A DNA stretch of 64,000 nucleotides from Aequoribacter sp049615385. GTDB taxonomy: Bacteria; Pseudomonadota; Gammaproteobacteria; Pseudomonadales; Halieaceae. The notes below the pieces were generated by a model. That model saw nothing but the letters and a program-made list of their open reading frames with translations. It made no database searches and was not told the origin of the DNA. Positions 50,201-60,012 of the stretch are shown piece after piece (the stretch's first letter is position 1; each line of letters opens with the position of its first letter). The stretch lies in NCBI RefSeq assembly GCF_049615385.1, contig NZ_JBMZFL010000005.1. One strand, given 5' to 3'. Both the position numbers and the translations under genes were made by a program.

Positions 50201-52021
50201 CTACTCCCGACCGGCCTGTAGATGCTCGACGATTTGTTCCGCCAGCGCGCGATTGATACCAGGCACCTTTATGAGCTCCTCAATATTCGCACCTTTTACC
50301 CCCTGAGCGCTACCAAAGTGGCGTAATAAATCGCGTCGCCGCTTGGCACCGACACCGGGAATCGATTCCAAAGCAGACTGGTGTTGCTTGGCCCGGCGCG
50401 CACGGTGACCGGTGATCGCAAAGCGGTGCGATTCATCGCGGATGTACTGAATAAGATGCAGGGCGGGGTCATCGCTTTGCAACTGCCATTCTTTGCCCGT
50501 GGCGCCATTAATTAGGGTCTCAAAACCCGCCTTACGGGTGGTACCTTTGGCAACCCCGATGACGACGATATCTTCAATTTGCAGAGTCTTTAGCACACCG
50601 ATGGCCTGACTCACCTGCCCCTTACCACCATCAATTAGCAGCACGTCGGGCTTTACACCTTCACCATTTTTGAGACGCTTAAAGCGGCGCTCCAGCGCCT
50701 GCTGCATGGCGGCGTAATCGTCCCCTCCGGTAATGCCCTCGATGTTAAATTTGCGATAGTCGGACTTCTTGGCGCCATCCACACCGAACACAACACACGA
50801 TGCCACCGTTTGGGCACCGCTGCTGTGACTGATATCAAAACACTCGATACGTTCTGGTAAAGCCCCAAGCTGTGCTGCTTTTTGTAAGGCGACCAGACGG
50901 GCTCGCGTGGTCTCTTTGGCCTCTAAGTGCGCCATAAGATTTGTGTCAGCGGTTTGCACTGCCAGCTGTAACCAGCGCGCGCGGGCCTCGCGAACGCGAT
51001 GTTTTACCGACACCTTCACCTTAGCCCGTTGAGTGAGCAGTTCATTCAAGGCCTGCACCTCATCAAGCTCGTTCGAGACAATTACTTCTTGAGGCACAGG
51101 GCGTTCATTCGCCAAATAGTATTGCAATACAAACGCCGACAAGGTCGAGGCCTCGGTGTCATCAATGGCTAAGCCCGGATAATACGAGCGACTGCCAATT
51201 ACACGACCCTCGCGCACAAACAGGACGTGTACACAAGCCTTACCGTGGCGAGTGGCGCAGGCAATGATATCTAAGTCACCGCGCACGCCCTCGATGCCTT
51301 GACTGGACTGTACCTGTTGAATGTGCCCTAGCTGGTCACGCAACACCGCCGCTTTTTCGAATTCTAAGCGCTCGGCACAGGCCTCCATGTCATCGGCAAG
51401 CTTGGCCATGAGCTCTTGCGACTTGCCCTGCAAAAACAAACGCGTCGATTCGACCTGCTCGGCATACTCCTCTTCGGTGACAAACCCCGGCACACACGGA
51501 CCAGTGCATCGCCCTATTTGATGCTGTAGGCACGGTCTGGAACGATTGCGAAAATACGCGTCCTCACATTGGCGCACACGAAAGGTTTTTTGCAAAAAAT
51601 GTAGCGACTCGCGCACCGCGCCGGAGCTCGGGTAAGGTCCAAAGTACTGTCCTTTTTTTCGCTTAGAGCCACGGTGAAACGCCAGTCTCGGGTAGGTATC
51701 CTGTGTGCTCAAAAAGATATAGGGATACGATTTATCGTCTTTGAGCAGAATATTGTAAGGCGGCTTGTGTTCTTTAATCAGATTGTGCTCAAGCAGCAGT
51801 GCATCGACTTCAGTGGAGGTCACCGTCACCTGAATATCGGCAATTTTGGCCACCAGCGCCATGGTTTTGGTAGTTAGTCCAGAGGCACGAAAGTAACTGC
51901 TGACACGGGCTTTCAGGTTCTTGGCCTTGCCCACGTATAAAATCTCGCCCTCACTGCCAAGCATTTGATAAACGCCGGGGCGTTGGGTCAACTGTTTAAG
52001 AAAGGCCTCGGAATCAAACAT
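50201..52021 (-). CDS. uvrC: Excinuclease ABC subunit UvrC
   Basis: The 606-residue protein has the N-terminal GIY-YIG nuclease (RPGVYQMLG, ILYVGKAKNL), the Cys-rich CLQHQIGRCTGPC, a UVR motif (EFEKAAVLRDQL), the RNase H-like C-terminal nuclease (ECFDISHSSGAQTVAS, DVLLIDGGKGQ) and a tandem HhH tail (IPGVGAKRRRDLLRHFG). It makes the dual incisions of nucleotide excision repair with UvrAB. It starts 3 bp after murB. Confidence 0.97.
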   Translation of the reverse strand: MFDSEAFLKQLTQRPGVYQMLGSEGEILYVGKAKNLKARVSSYFRASGLTTKTMALVAKIADIQVTVTSTEVDALLLEHNLIKEHKPPYNILLKDDKSYPYIFLSTQDTYPRLAFHRGSKRKKGQYFGPYPSSGAVRESLHFLQKTFRVRQCEDAYFRNRSRPCLQHQIGRCTGPCVPGFVTEEEYAEQVESTRLFLQGKSQELMAKLADDMEACAERLEFEKAAVLRDQLGHIQQVQSSQGIEGVRGDLDIIACATRHGKACVHVLFVREGRVIGSRSYYPGLAIDDTEASTLSAFVLQYYLANERPVPQEVIVSNELDEVQALNELLTQRAKVKVSVKHRVREARARWLQLAVQTADTNLMAHLEAKETTRARLVALQKAAQLGALPERIECFDISHSSGAQTVASCVVFGVDGAKKSDYRKFNIEGITGGDDYAAMQQALERRFKRLKNGEGVKPDVLLIDGGKGQVSQAIGVLKTLQIEDIVVIGVAKGTTRKAGFETLINGATGKEWQLQSDDPALHLIQYIRDESHRFAITGHRARRAKQHQSALESIPGVGAKRRRDLLRHFGSAQGVKGANIEELIKVPGINRALAEQIVEHLQAGRE

Positions 52022-52024
52022 CGG

Positions 52025-53056
52025 TTATGCACCCATGACCACAGGCTCAATGTCTAAGGTCACCCCAAACGCGGACTGCACGGTACTAATCACGTGCTCG
52101 GCAAGCGCCAAGCACTCGGCGCCAGTGGCCCGTCCTGGATTAACAAGCACCAGAGCGTGATCTTCGCTGATGCCACAACCAGCGTCTTGATAGCCTTTTA
52201 GCCCCGCAGCCTCAATCAGGTATGCCGCAGCCAGCTTAGCGCTCCCATCGTCCACCGCGTACACGGGTAGATCGGGGTGCAGCGCCTGTAAGTGTTGTGC
52301 GAACTCGCCACTGACAATGGGATTTTTAAAAAAACTCCCTGAGTTTGGCACTCGGCGCACATCGGGTAATTTTGCAGCGCGAATCGCCGCGACCGTGTTC
52401 AGCACATCTACGGGCGTCGGCGCGTGCAGCTCGGCATTTTCCAGCGTTTGCGCTAGCGCGGCGTAGCTTGTATTGACCGTCGGGGTCTTAGACAGGCGCA
52501 ACCGAATCCCCACGATGGCGTAACGAGTGCGCCAGGGCCCCTTGAAGTACGAATACCGATAGGCAAACCCACAGTCTTGGCTTTTGACTACTGAAAATTC
52601 ACGCGTATTTAGGTCTAACACCCGCACGCTTTCAATAAACTCGGCAATCTCTACCCCGTAAGCGCCAATATTTTGCACCGGTGCTGCACCACAACTACCC
52701 GGTATTGACACCAGATTCTCTAAACCGAACCAGCCGCGTTGATTACAAATGCGCACAAGCGTATCCCACTCGGTACCTGCAAGCACATCAACAAGAACGT
52801 CGTCACCCCGCCGTTCGAAAAGGTCAATATCATCGCCCACTGGATGCACCACCAAGCCTCGGAGCTGCTCTCCCAAAACGACGTTACTGCCCCCTCCTAA
52901 CAGGGTGATACCAAGACCTCGAGAACTGGCATAGTCGATCGCCGCAAGCCAGTCAGCATCGGACTCGACTCGACAGAAATTCTCGGCACGAGACGTCACC
53001 CCTAGCGTGTTCAAACCCTCTAGACTGACATCGCGCTCAAATTGCATTGGTCTCAA
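52025..53056 (-). CDS. murB: UDP-N-acetylenolpyruvoylglucosamine reductase MurB
   Basis: The 343-residue FAD enzyme has GGGSNVVLGEQ, GIPGSCGAAPVQNIG (written in the chain as VSIPGSCG) and NSGSFFKNPIV. It reduces the enolpyruvyl group in peptidoglycan precursor synthesis. It overlaps kdsB by 4 bp; ATG 53047 is a possible later start. Confidence 0.95.
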   Translation of the reverse strand: MRPMQFERDVSLEGLNTLGVTSRAENFCRVESDADWLAAIDYASSRGLGITLLGGGSNVVLGEQLRGLVVHPVGDDIDLFERRGDDVLVDVLAGTEWDTLVRICNQRGWFGLENLVSIPGSCGAAPVQNIGAYGVEIAEFIESVRVLDLNTREFSVVKSQDCGFAYRYSYFKGPWRTRYAIVGIRLRLSKTPTVNTSYAALAQTLENAELHAPTPVDVLNTVAAIRAAKLPDVRRVPNSGSFFKNPIVSGEFAQHLQALHPDLPVYAVDDGSAKLAAAYLIEAAGLKGYQDAGCGISEDHALVLVNPGRATGAECLALAEHVISTVQSAFGVTLDIEPVVMGA

Positions 53057-53805
53057 GCACCGAGCAGGCGATTGACCGCCTGCAAGTCTGCTGGAGTATC
53101 GACTCCGCCCGGCACTGAAGCACAGGCTGGCTCTACGTGAATACGCGTACCCTGGTACAAGGCGCGCAATTGTTCCAATTTTTCGAGCCGCTCAAGGTCG
53201 GCCATTGGCCATTGCGTGAACGCCTTTAACGTACCTGCACGGTAGGCATAAATACCCAAGTGCCGATACCACGCATCGGATTCAAGATCGATGGTAGCGG
53301 CATCTTTATCGCGCGGAAAAGGAATTAGAGATCGGCTGAAGTATAGCGCATAACCCATTGAACTAAATACAACTTTTACGGCGTTAGAATCGGTTAGTGT
53401 CGCGTTATCTTCGATCCGCTCACACAAAGTCGCAATACCGGCATCGGGGTTACTGGCTAGGTTATGAGCGACCTGCTCTATCACGCTCGCCGGAATCAAA
53501 GGCTCATCACCCTGCACGTTGACCACAATGGCGTCGTCAGTTAAAGCCGCCTGACTGACTACTTCAGCTAAACGATCTGTACCCGATTCGTGGTCTTCTC
53601 GGGTCATACACACGTCAGCACCAAAGCTTTGGCAAACTTCAAAAACGTCTAAATGATCGGTCGCCACAATCACACGATTAGCGCTCGACTCGCAGGCACG
53701 TTCCCAAACGTGTTGAATCATAGGCTTTCCGGCGATATCCGCTAAAGGTTTTGCCGGTAAACGTGTCGACGCATATCGCGCCGGAATGACAATGGTGTAG
53801 CTCAC
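53053..53805 (-). CDS. kdsB: 3-deoxy-manno-octulosonate cytidylyltransferase KdsB
   Basis: The 250-residue protein begins (GTG) VSYTIVIPARYASTRLPAKP and has VNVQGDEPLIP and FSRSLIPFPRD, typical of CMP-KDO synthetase, which activates KDO for LPS. GTG 53805 overlaps the lpxK stop (GTGA) and gives the family N-terminus; an upstream frame to 53880 would lie inside lpxK. Confidence 0.95.
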   Translation of the reverse strand: MSYTIVIPARYASTRLPAKPLADIAGKPMIQHVWERACESSANRVIVATDHLDVFEVCQSFGADVCMTREDHESGTDRLAEVVSQAALTDDAIVVNVQGDEPLIPASVIEQVAHNLASNPDAGIATLCERIEDNATLTDSNAVKVVFSSMGYALYFSRSLIPFPRDKDAATIDLESDAWYRHLGIYAYRAGTLKAFTQWPMADLERLEKLEQLRALYQGTRIHVEPACASVPGGVDTPADLQAVNRLLGA

Positions 53806-54770
53806 AAGAGTGCCTCGAGTTGGGTCCAAAAATTCGTTAGGGTCGTTTCCGGTATGCGCATCTGAGTGCGGTACACCCAAACGCCTTGCACCGACTCCGG
53901 CAATTTTACCGCGTCTTTCTCGGTCACTACCACAGCATGGCTAGTATTGACGAAATCTTGGTCATTAAACTGGTAATGATCTGGAAACGCCCTGAGCCTT
54001 ACGCTAAATCCCAGAGCCTCAAGATCTGCTTGCAATCGCTGCGGCGCGCCGATGGCCGTGACAATCTCGATAACGGGATGCTTTACTAGCATTTGCTCAA
54101 TGCTGAGTGTCTGGCCACTGTCCTCATAAAAATCCTGTGGCACTAAATACGCGCCGCCTTGGCTCTTCGATCCGCGATAAATGATATAGTCAACAGTCCG
54201 AATGCGCGCCGCCGGCTCGCGCAAAGGTCCCAAGGGTAAACAATGCCCGTTACCAAAACCGCGATGCTTGTCCACCACGGCAATTTCAATACTCCGGCGC
54301 AAACCGGTATGCTGTAAGCCATCATCAGACAGCACAACATCTACCCTATCCTGCAAGTACTCATAGGCCATAGCCCGCTGCTCGGCGACTACGACGGGGA
54401 CATTACAGCTTCTGTGAATCAACATAGGCTCATCGCCTGTATCGCTCACCAATCTCGAACGAGTAACCTCGAGCAAACCTGAGGTGGTGCGTCCATATCC
54501 GCGACTAATCACACCCACGGTCAGGCCTTTGGACTGCAAATATCTGACCAAGGCAATCACCACCGGTGTTTTACCCGTACCACCGACCGTCACATTGCCG
54601 ACCACCACACACGGCGGTTTCATAGGCTCCACCCGAGGATCTAGCCGTTTGCGCACAACCAAAGTTTTGTAGACAAGCTCCAAGGGCCACAATAGCCACA
54701 GCAAACCTGGCGTTTCGCGGTACCAAAAATAATTAAAGAAGCGCTCGAGCAACAATCGCCCATAAATCAC
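53802..54770 (-). CDS. lpxK: Tetraacyldisaccharide 4'-kinase LpxK
   Basis: The protein of about 322 residues has an N-terminal hydrophobic anchor (YRETPGLLWLLWPLELVY), a Walker A GNVTVGGTGKTPV and VVLSDDGLQHTGL. It phosphorylates the lipid A precursor. GTG 54770, 1 bp after the exbD stop, is preferred to ATG 54806, which overlaps exbD. Confidence 0.93.
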   Translation of the reverse strand: MIYGRLLLERFFNYFWYRETPGLLWLLWPLELVYKTLVVRKRLDPRVEPMKPPCVVVGNVTVGGTGKTPVVIALVRYLQSKGLTVGVISRGYGRTTSGLLEVTRSRLVSDTGDEPMLIHRSCNVPVVVAEQRAMAYEYLQDRVDVVLSDDGLQHTGLRRSIEIAVVDKHRGFGNGHCLPLGPLREPAARIRTVDYIIYRGSKSQGGAYLVPQDFYEDSGQTLSIEQMLVKHPVIEIVTAIGAPQRLQADLEALGFSVRLRAFPDHYQFNDQDFVNTSHAVVVTEKDAVKLPESVQGVWVYRTQMRIPETTLTNFWTQLEALL

Positions 54771-54771
54771 A

Positions 54772-55197
54772 CTAGTTTTCCTCAGACTGAGGGTTAAGCG
54801 TTGCAATGCTTAATCGAGAAAACCCTAACTGGCCTGCGGCATCCATGGCGCTCACCACCGACTGATGCGACGCATTGGCGTCCGCCACAATCGCCAAGGG
54901 CAAGGTCGTATCCCCTTTTGACAATTGGTACAAGGCGTCTTTTATGGTGCTAACCCGAGTACCTGACAGCGGCAAACCGTTCACTCGGTAGGAACCTTCA
55001 CGTGTAACAACCAACTCAATAAGGTCAGGAATAATTTCTCGAGATTCCCCCGAGGCCGTGGGCAAGGCGAGCGTAATTTCGCTTTGCTTGGTAAACGATG
55101 TCGACACCATGAAAAAGATCAATAACAAAAACACCACGTCAATCAAGGGCGTGAGATTGACCTCTACCGCCGGCTTGGCGCGTCGCTCAAATTTCAT
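54772..55197 (-). CDS. ExbD/TolR biopolymer transport protein
   Basis: The 141-residue protein has one TM helix with VNLTPLIDVVFLLLIFFMV (proton-path Asp) and a periplasmic domain, as in ExbD/TolR. With the ExbB-like neighbour it makes the proton-driven motor. Its place beside lpxK is common in gammaproteobacteria. It overlaps exbB by 4 bp. Confidence 0.92.
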   Translation of the reverse strand: MKFERRAKPAVEVNLTPLIDVVFLLLIFFMVSTSFTKQSEITLALPTASGESREIIPDLIELVVTREGSYRVNGLPLSGTRVSTIKDALYQLSKGDTTLPLAIVADANASHQSVVSAMDAAGQLGFSRLSIATLNPQSEEN

Positions 55198-55835
55198 TTG
55201 TTGGCCTCTACCTCAGACAGTGAGGCGGCATTACCGTGCAAAGCGTCGATTAAACGGTTGGCATCTTGTTCCATGCGCACCACAATGGCATCTACGCGGC
55301 CCTGCAAATACCGGTGCATTACCAATGCTGGGATCGCTACGGTCAGACCCGCAGCGGTCGTAATAAGCGCCTGAGAAATACCACCCGCTAAGGCGCCGGC
55401 ATTACCGGTGCCTTGCGTCACGATCTCAGTAAATACCGAAATCATGCCGATTACTGTGCCCAATAGGCCCATCAGCGGCGCAATGACGGCGATAGTGCCC
55501 AGGGTGTTCAAGAAACGTTCGAGCTCATGCACCACCTGAGAACCCGCATCTTGAATGCTTTCCTTCATAATATCCCGACCGGCTTTGGCATTCATCAAGC
55601 CTGCCGCCAAAATATGCCCTAAATGACTCGAGCTCTTAAGTGCTCGCAACTTCTCGGCATTCATTTGACCCGACTTAATTTGCTGAAACAGTGTCTGAAC
55701 TAAGCCAGCCGGTGCAACTTTAGAAGGTTTTAGAGCAATTAAACGTTCAATACAAATTGCCAAAGCAATGACCGAAGAGAGCAGAATGGGGATCATTAAC
55801 CAACCACCCGCTGTCACGATATCTAGCATATCCAT
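55194..55835 (-). CDS. ExbB/TolQ/MotA-family proton channel protein
   Basis: The 213-residue protein has an N-terminal TM helix (GWLMIPILLSSVIALAICIE), and the last two TM helices around IAVIAPLMGLLGTVIGMI and ITTAAGLTVAIPALVMH, the ExbB/TolQ core. It energises the ExbD partner; which TonB or other client is not visible. Confidence 0.92.
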   Translation of the reverse strand: MDMLDIVTAGGWLMIPILLSSVIALAICIERLIALKPSKVAPAGLVQTLFQQIKSGQMNAEKLRALKSSSHLGHILAAGLMNAKAGRDIMKESIQDAGSQVVHELERFLNTLGTIAVIAPLMGLLGTVIGMISVFTEIVTQGTGNAGALAGGISQALITTAAGLTVAIPALVMHRYLQGRVDAIVVRMEQDANRLIDALHGNAASLSEVEANK

Positions 55836-55886
55836 CCCCTTTGTGTTTGGCTCATTATACTCACCCGAGCGCCACGAACAACGCGC

Positions 55887-58202
55887 TTAGGGGGAATAAT
55901 TATCTTGCCAAAATCGAGCCCAATGGGCGCGCGTTGCAAGCCAGCGAAGCTCCTCGTTGCGCCCCCATTCAAACCGCAAGGCTCCTGTCTGAGCCGTGTT
56001 TAGAATGGTCGCTCCAGAGCTGTTAAGGCGTTTAATTACGGCCGGGTTGGGGTGACCAAAGGCATTATAAAACCCTGCCGATATGACCGCATAACGGGGC
56101 TTCACCCACTTAAGTAAGGTTGCAGAGCTGGAGGTGTCAGAGCCGTGATGCCCCACGATGAGTATGTCCGCCTCAAGTTCGTTACGCCAATAACTGACCA
56201 AATCTCGCTCTTTCAGCTTTCCCACATCCGCCATGAACAGCACTGAATACCCGTAAGCGTGTACCTTTAAAACGCAAGACGTGTCGTTATCGCTACTCAA
56301 AGGAGTGTCTGCACCGCCCGAAAGCCAGTGCAAGCTCACGCCCGGCGCCCATTGCTCCACCCGACCCGGTCGACACGTTTGGGCCCGCTCGCCCTCACCG
56401 CTTGGGGTCACCAATCGGCGCCAACCAAAGTTAAAGTTCGGCGAATAAAATCCACCCACATGGTCAAAGTCTTCATGGCTCAGCACTAGGGTGTCCACCG
56501 CAGAGATAGCCAAACCCCGCAAAATGGGCGCGGCGGTGTAGTCAAAATGGTACACACTGCCGGGCAAGCCTCCCGCCAGATCAAACAACATCGACCGCTC
56601 TGCCACCTGCAAAAGCATGGCTGAGCCCTGTCCTACATCAAACACCCACAGTCGCGCTCGATCCGTGGAACCCGACATAGGTCGACAGCTCAACATCAAG
56701 CTCATCACAACCAATACAATGCAGCGCCAAGCAAGCCGTAAGGGCGTCAATAGCAGCAACCACAAAGCACTCAAGAGCAGCGCAAAAGCAATGGATAATG
56801 TGCTCTGCCAAACACCCATTTCAAGCCAGGCAGAGTCTAGCAAGCTTTCCGCTAAATCCAGCGGCCACGCCGCCCACGACCACAGCAAAGCGCTTACCGT
56901 CATAGCGTCCAATGAGCCAGCCAGCGCCCCTAATAGACTGAGCGGTACAAGCCATAAGCCGGCCACGGGTACGGCTAGCATATTGGCCGGTATCGACAAA
57001 ACAGAAGCCTGACCAAAAAACACCAAACTGGCAGGCCACATTGCTACGCATATCGCTACATGAGTCAAAAAATAAGCCCGAGCCCTCTCGAATCTGCCCA
57101 CGATGACCGAGCTGATTAGCACGATAAACACCGCTCCAAAACTTAGCCAAAATGCGGGTAACAAGCCGGTAAGAGGGTTTATCAGCAAACACAAGGTAAG
57201 GGCCCACCAGAACAAGCGCAAGGGCTGACCGTCTCGCCCCAGATTTTTGGCCAGCAGCCAAAAGCACAAGGCCAGAACGGCGCGCTGGGTGGGTAAACTC
57301 CAACCGGCCATTAAGGCGTAAGCCAGTGCCGACGCAAACACCAAGCCATCGCCGAGGTATTGTCTTACCCGGTATGCAACAATCCAACACAATGGGCGCA
57401 ACAAGGCTCGTGCCACAATACTTGCAAAGCCTGCCACCAAAGCAATGTGTAAACCCGATATGACCAAAATATGGCCAACACCTAAGCGCAAGCTAAGCTG
57501 CTGAAACAAGGGCGGAATATAGCGCTTATCAGCCACAACTAGGGCGGCAATCACGCCTTTTGCGGTGTCGCTCAGCCCCGCCTGATTGGCAATGGTTTGC
57601 GATAGACGATAGCGCCAATGGTCGAATCCTCGATAGGCCTTTCGTTGGCTGTACACAAATTCTAAGCGCCCGCCGGCCAGTCGCTGCAGGGCAACGGCCT
57701 GTGCCTTGCGATTGTCACTGGAAAAGTTCGCAAACCCTCGCTCTGATCTCAAGGTCACTTGACCGACAATTTGATCTCCCAAACGCAAGGTCCTAGGACC
57801 TGTGTAATACACCCTAATGCGCTCAAGCGCAGCACAAGCCGGCAGCGACACACTGGTTATATCAAGCTCAGCCCTCTGGACGACCGTGTCATTAAAGCCT
57901 GGATACTCGTCTACAAAATTACGCACGTTGGCCTGCACGGTAAACGGTGTATTTAAGCATTGGGGCGAGACATTCAGCTCGACCATCCATTGGCTATAAA
58001 ACCAAACCCAAGCCTGACCCGCGCACCAACCGACAAGAAGGACTCGCAGCACCGTGATACGAAAAAAGTAAAATAGTATTGCCGATACACATAGCGAGGC
58101 ATAAAAGGCGCTAAAGCCGCGCCACAAAAGCGCGGAAAGCACCCCACAAATAAGGCCCGTGGCGGCAATTAGAGCGTAGTCTTTCGGTCCAAATCTGGTC
58201 AT
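55887..58202 (-). CDS. comEC: DNA uptake channel ComEC/Rec2
   Basis: The protein of about 771 residues has an N-terminal DUF4131, a multi-TM competence domain (GVGHILVISGLHIALVAGF) and a C-terminal metallo-beta-lactamase domain (VFDVGQGSAMLLQ, LSHEDFDHVGG, VGHHGSDTSSS). It transports single-stranded DNA across the inner membrane. ATG 58202 (MTRFGPKDYAL) is preferred; 58262 would leave only 18 bp to the divergent DUF2062 gene. Confidence 0.93.
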   Translation of the reverse strand: MTRFGPKDYALIAATGLICGVLSALLWRGFSAFYASLCVSAILFYFFRITVLRVLLVGWCAGQAWVWFYSQWMVELNVSPQCLNTPFTVQANVRNFVDEYPGFNDTVVQRAELDITSVSLPACAALERIRVYYTGPRTLRLGDQIVGQVTLRSERGFANFSSDNRKAQAVALQRLAGGRLEFVYSQRKAYRGFDHWRYRLSQTIANQAGLSDTAKGVIAALVVADKRYIPPLFQQLSLRLGVGHILVISGLHIALVAGFASIVARALLRPLCWIVAYRVRQYLGDGLVFASALAYALMAGWSLPTQRAVLALCFWLLAKNLGRDGQPLRLFWWALTLCLLINPLTGLLPAFWLSFGAVFIVLISSVIVGRFERARAYFLTHVAICVAMWPASLVFFGQASVLSIPANMLAVPVAGLWLVPLSLLGALAGSLDAMTVSALLWSWAAWPLDLAESLLDSAWLEMGVWQSTLSIAFALLLSALWLLLLTPLRLAWRCIVLVVMSLMLSCRPMSGSTDRARLWVFDVGQGSAMLLQVAERSMLFDLAGGLPGSVYHFDYTAAPILRGLAISAVDTLVLSHEDFDHVGGFYSPNFNFGWRRLVTPSGEGERAQTCRPGRVEQWAPGVSLHWLSGGADTPLSSDNDTSCVLKVHAYGYSVLFMADVGKLKERDLVSYWRNELEADILIVGHHGSDTSSSATLLKWVKPRYAVISAGFYNAFGHPNPAVIKRLNSSGATILNTAQTGALRFEWGRNEELRWLATRAHWARFWQDNYSP

Positions 58203-58280
58203 AATAGCGCTCGCAAACAGAGACACCATTGCAGCACATCGGGTCCACCGAATAACGAGCACTAAGGTTCATAAACCATC

Positions 58281-58805
58281 ATGCCCAAGCATACGCTGAA
58301 AAAACTGATTCCCAGCGCGTCGGAATTAAAAGAGCTTAAAGCTTTGCATGTCTTCGGTGATTGGATCTACGAAGGCAAATTGTGGCACTTAAATCGCTAC
58401 TCGGCATCCATGGGCTTTTTTATCGGCTTGTTCATGGCCTTCATGCCCATACCGGGGCAAATGCTGGTCGCCGCGGCACTGGCTGTTTGGCTGCGCTGCA
58501 ACTTACCCTTATCCGTCTCTTTGGTGTGGATTACTAACCCGCTGACCATGCCAGCAATTTTCTTTTTTGCCTACGAACTCGGCGCCTTTATCTTAGGCGT
58601 AGACACGCAGGCCATTCAATTCGAGTTAAGCTTTGCGTGGCTTTCGGCGACCTTGGGTGCTATCTGGCAACCTTTTTTACTGGGATGCCTCCTTTTTAGC
58701 ATTGGGTTTGGTGCCTTGGGTTATTTTGTGGTCGATATCATGTGGAAGGCGCAAATTCGACGCAAGTGGCGCGAGCGTCAAGTCAAACGCCAGACTCGCG
58801 CCTGA
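58281..58805 (+). CDS. DUF2062 membrane protein
   Basis: The 174-residue protein has three hydrophobic helices and the DUF2062 signature (FIGLFMAFMPIPGQMLVAAA, NPLTMPAIFFFAYELG). Function is unknown; it is common near lpxK/lol genes. It is divergent from comEC and ends 4 bp before lolE. Confidence 0.88.
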   Translation: MPKHTLKKLIPSASELKELKALHVFGDWIYEGKLWHLNRYSASMGFFIGLFMAFMPIPGQMLVAAALAVWLRCNLPLSVSLVWITNPLTMPAIFFFAYELGAFILGVDTQAIQFELSFAWLSATLGAIWQPFLLGCLLFSIGFGALGYFVVDIMWKAQIRRKWRERQVKRQTRA

Positions 58806-58809
58806 TACT

Positions 58810-60012
58810 CTAGGCCTCCGACAAGACCTCGGCAGGGGCAATTTGCGCCGCTCGGCGCGCGGGGTACACTGCAGCTAAAGCACACGCAGCGATCGCAATA
58901 AGTGCCACCAACACAAAGTCTCCCGCCTGAGGATCGGTGGGCAAGAACGCAATTGGATACACGTCGGTATTCAAAAAATTGGCTCCAAAAGCGTGTTCGA
59001 TACGAGCGACAATCGAGGTAATACTGATACTCAGGACGTACCCAAGCGTTACGCCTAATACGCTACCAACTACGCCAATTAACGTCCCTAACCACAAAAA
59101 AATCGAGGCGATAGCCCGAGGCTGAAGGCCCATGGTGGATAAAATCGCTACCTCCTCGCGTTTGTCAGTCACCAACAAGACCAGCGAAGAGACTACATTG
59201 AACGCGGCGATAAGCACAACGGCCGCTACCAAGATAACGATTAGATCCCGCGACAACTGAATAGCCGCATACAGATTACCGTGTGTCATACCCCAGTGCC
59301 GGACGTACTGGGTTGGCGCCAAGGTATACTGCAAACCCTGAGCGAACCAAGGCGCTAAGAAAACGTCTTGCAGCTGAACTTTCAGACCACTGACCTTGTC
59401 TGACTCGTAACCCACAAAACGCTGAGCGTCTTGCAGTGGCAATAAGATCAGGGCGTCATCCGCCTCGGTTTGGGTGCTTAGCCAACCCGCAATGGTCACT
59501 GTGTACGCCCTGGCCTTTTGGTCGCCCGAATCGGGTATCACAACACTGATTCGATCGCCAACGCTTGCGTTTAGACGTTGCCCCAGGCGCTCTCCTACCC
59601 ATACACCGGGCTTGGGCTTGTCATCAGAGATCATGCCGGGCAACAGCCAAGAACTCGGATCAGAAACGCCCACGCCAACAAAAGCCTCTACCTGCTTGCC
59701 ATTTTGCACAAGCCCCTGTAATTCGACGAAAGGTGTCACGCTTTGTACGTCGGCGTTGCTTAGCAACTGCTCTGTTAAGTCGTTCGGTTCCAATCCACCG
59801 GCGCCCATGACGGATACGTGCGGAATAACCGCCAACACACGGGTGCGCATTTCTCGGTCAAAGCCATTCATAACAGACATAACGACCGCCATTAGGGCCA
59901 CGGCCAACACTAAGCCCGTGACTGACAGCAAGCTTAAAAAACGCGACAGAGGCGCTTGCTCGCGTGTTAGAACGTAGCGAAGCGCTATCCCTAGTCGAAA
60001 CCTGAGATTCAT
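58810..60012 (-). CDS. lolE: Lipoprotein-releasing ABC permease (LolE)
   Basis: The 400-residue protein has an N-terminal TM helix (SVTGLVLAVALMAVVMSVMN), a periplasmic domain and a FtsX-like C-terminal triple-TM (VVLIAAFNVVSSLVLLV, GVVGSVLGVTLGYVL). It is called LolE because it follows lolD; LolC and LolE are similar. It extracts lipoproteins from the inner membrane. Confidence 0.9.
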   Translation of the reverse strand: MNLRFRLGIALRYVLTREQAPLSRFLSLLSVTGLVLAVALMAVVMSVMNGFDREMRTRVLAVIPHVSVMGAGGLEPNDLTEQLLSNADVQSVTPFVELQGLVQNGKQVEAFVGVGVSDPSSWLLPGMISDDKPKPGVWVGERLGQRLNASVGDRISVVIPDSGDQKARAYTVTIAGWLSTQTEADDALILLPLQDAQRFVGYESDKVSGLKVQLQDVFLAPWFAQGLQYTLAPTQYVRHWGMTHGNLYAAIQLSRDLIVILVAAVVLIAAFNVVSSLVLLVTDKREEVAILSTMGLQPRAIASIFLWLGTLIGVVGSVLGVTLGYVLSISITSIVARIEHAFGANFLNTDVYPIAFLPTDPQAGDFVLVALIAIAACALAAVYPARRAAQIAPAEVLSEA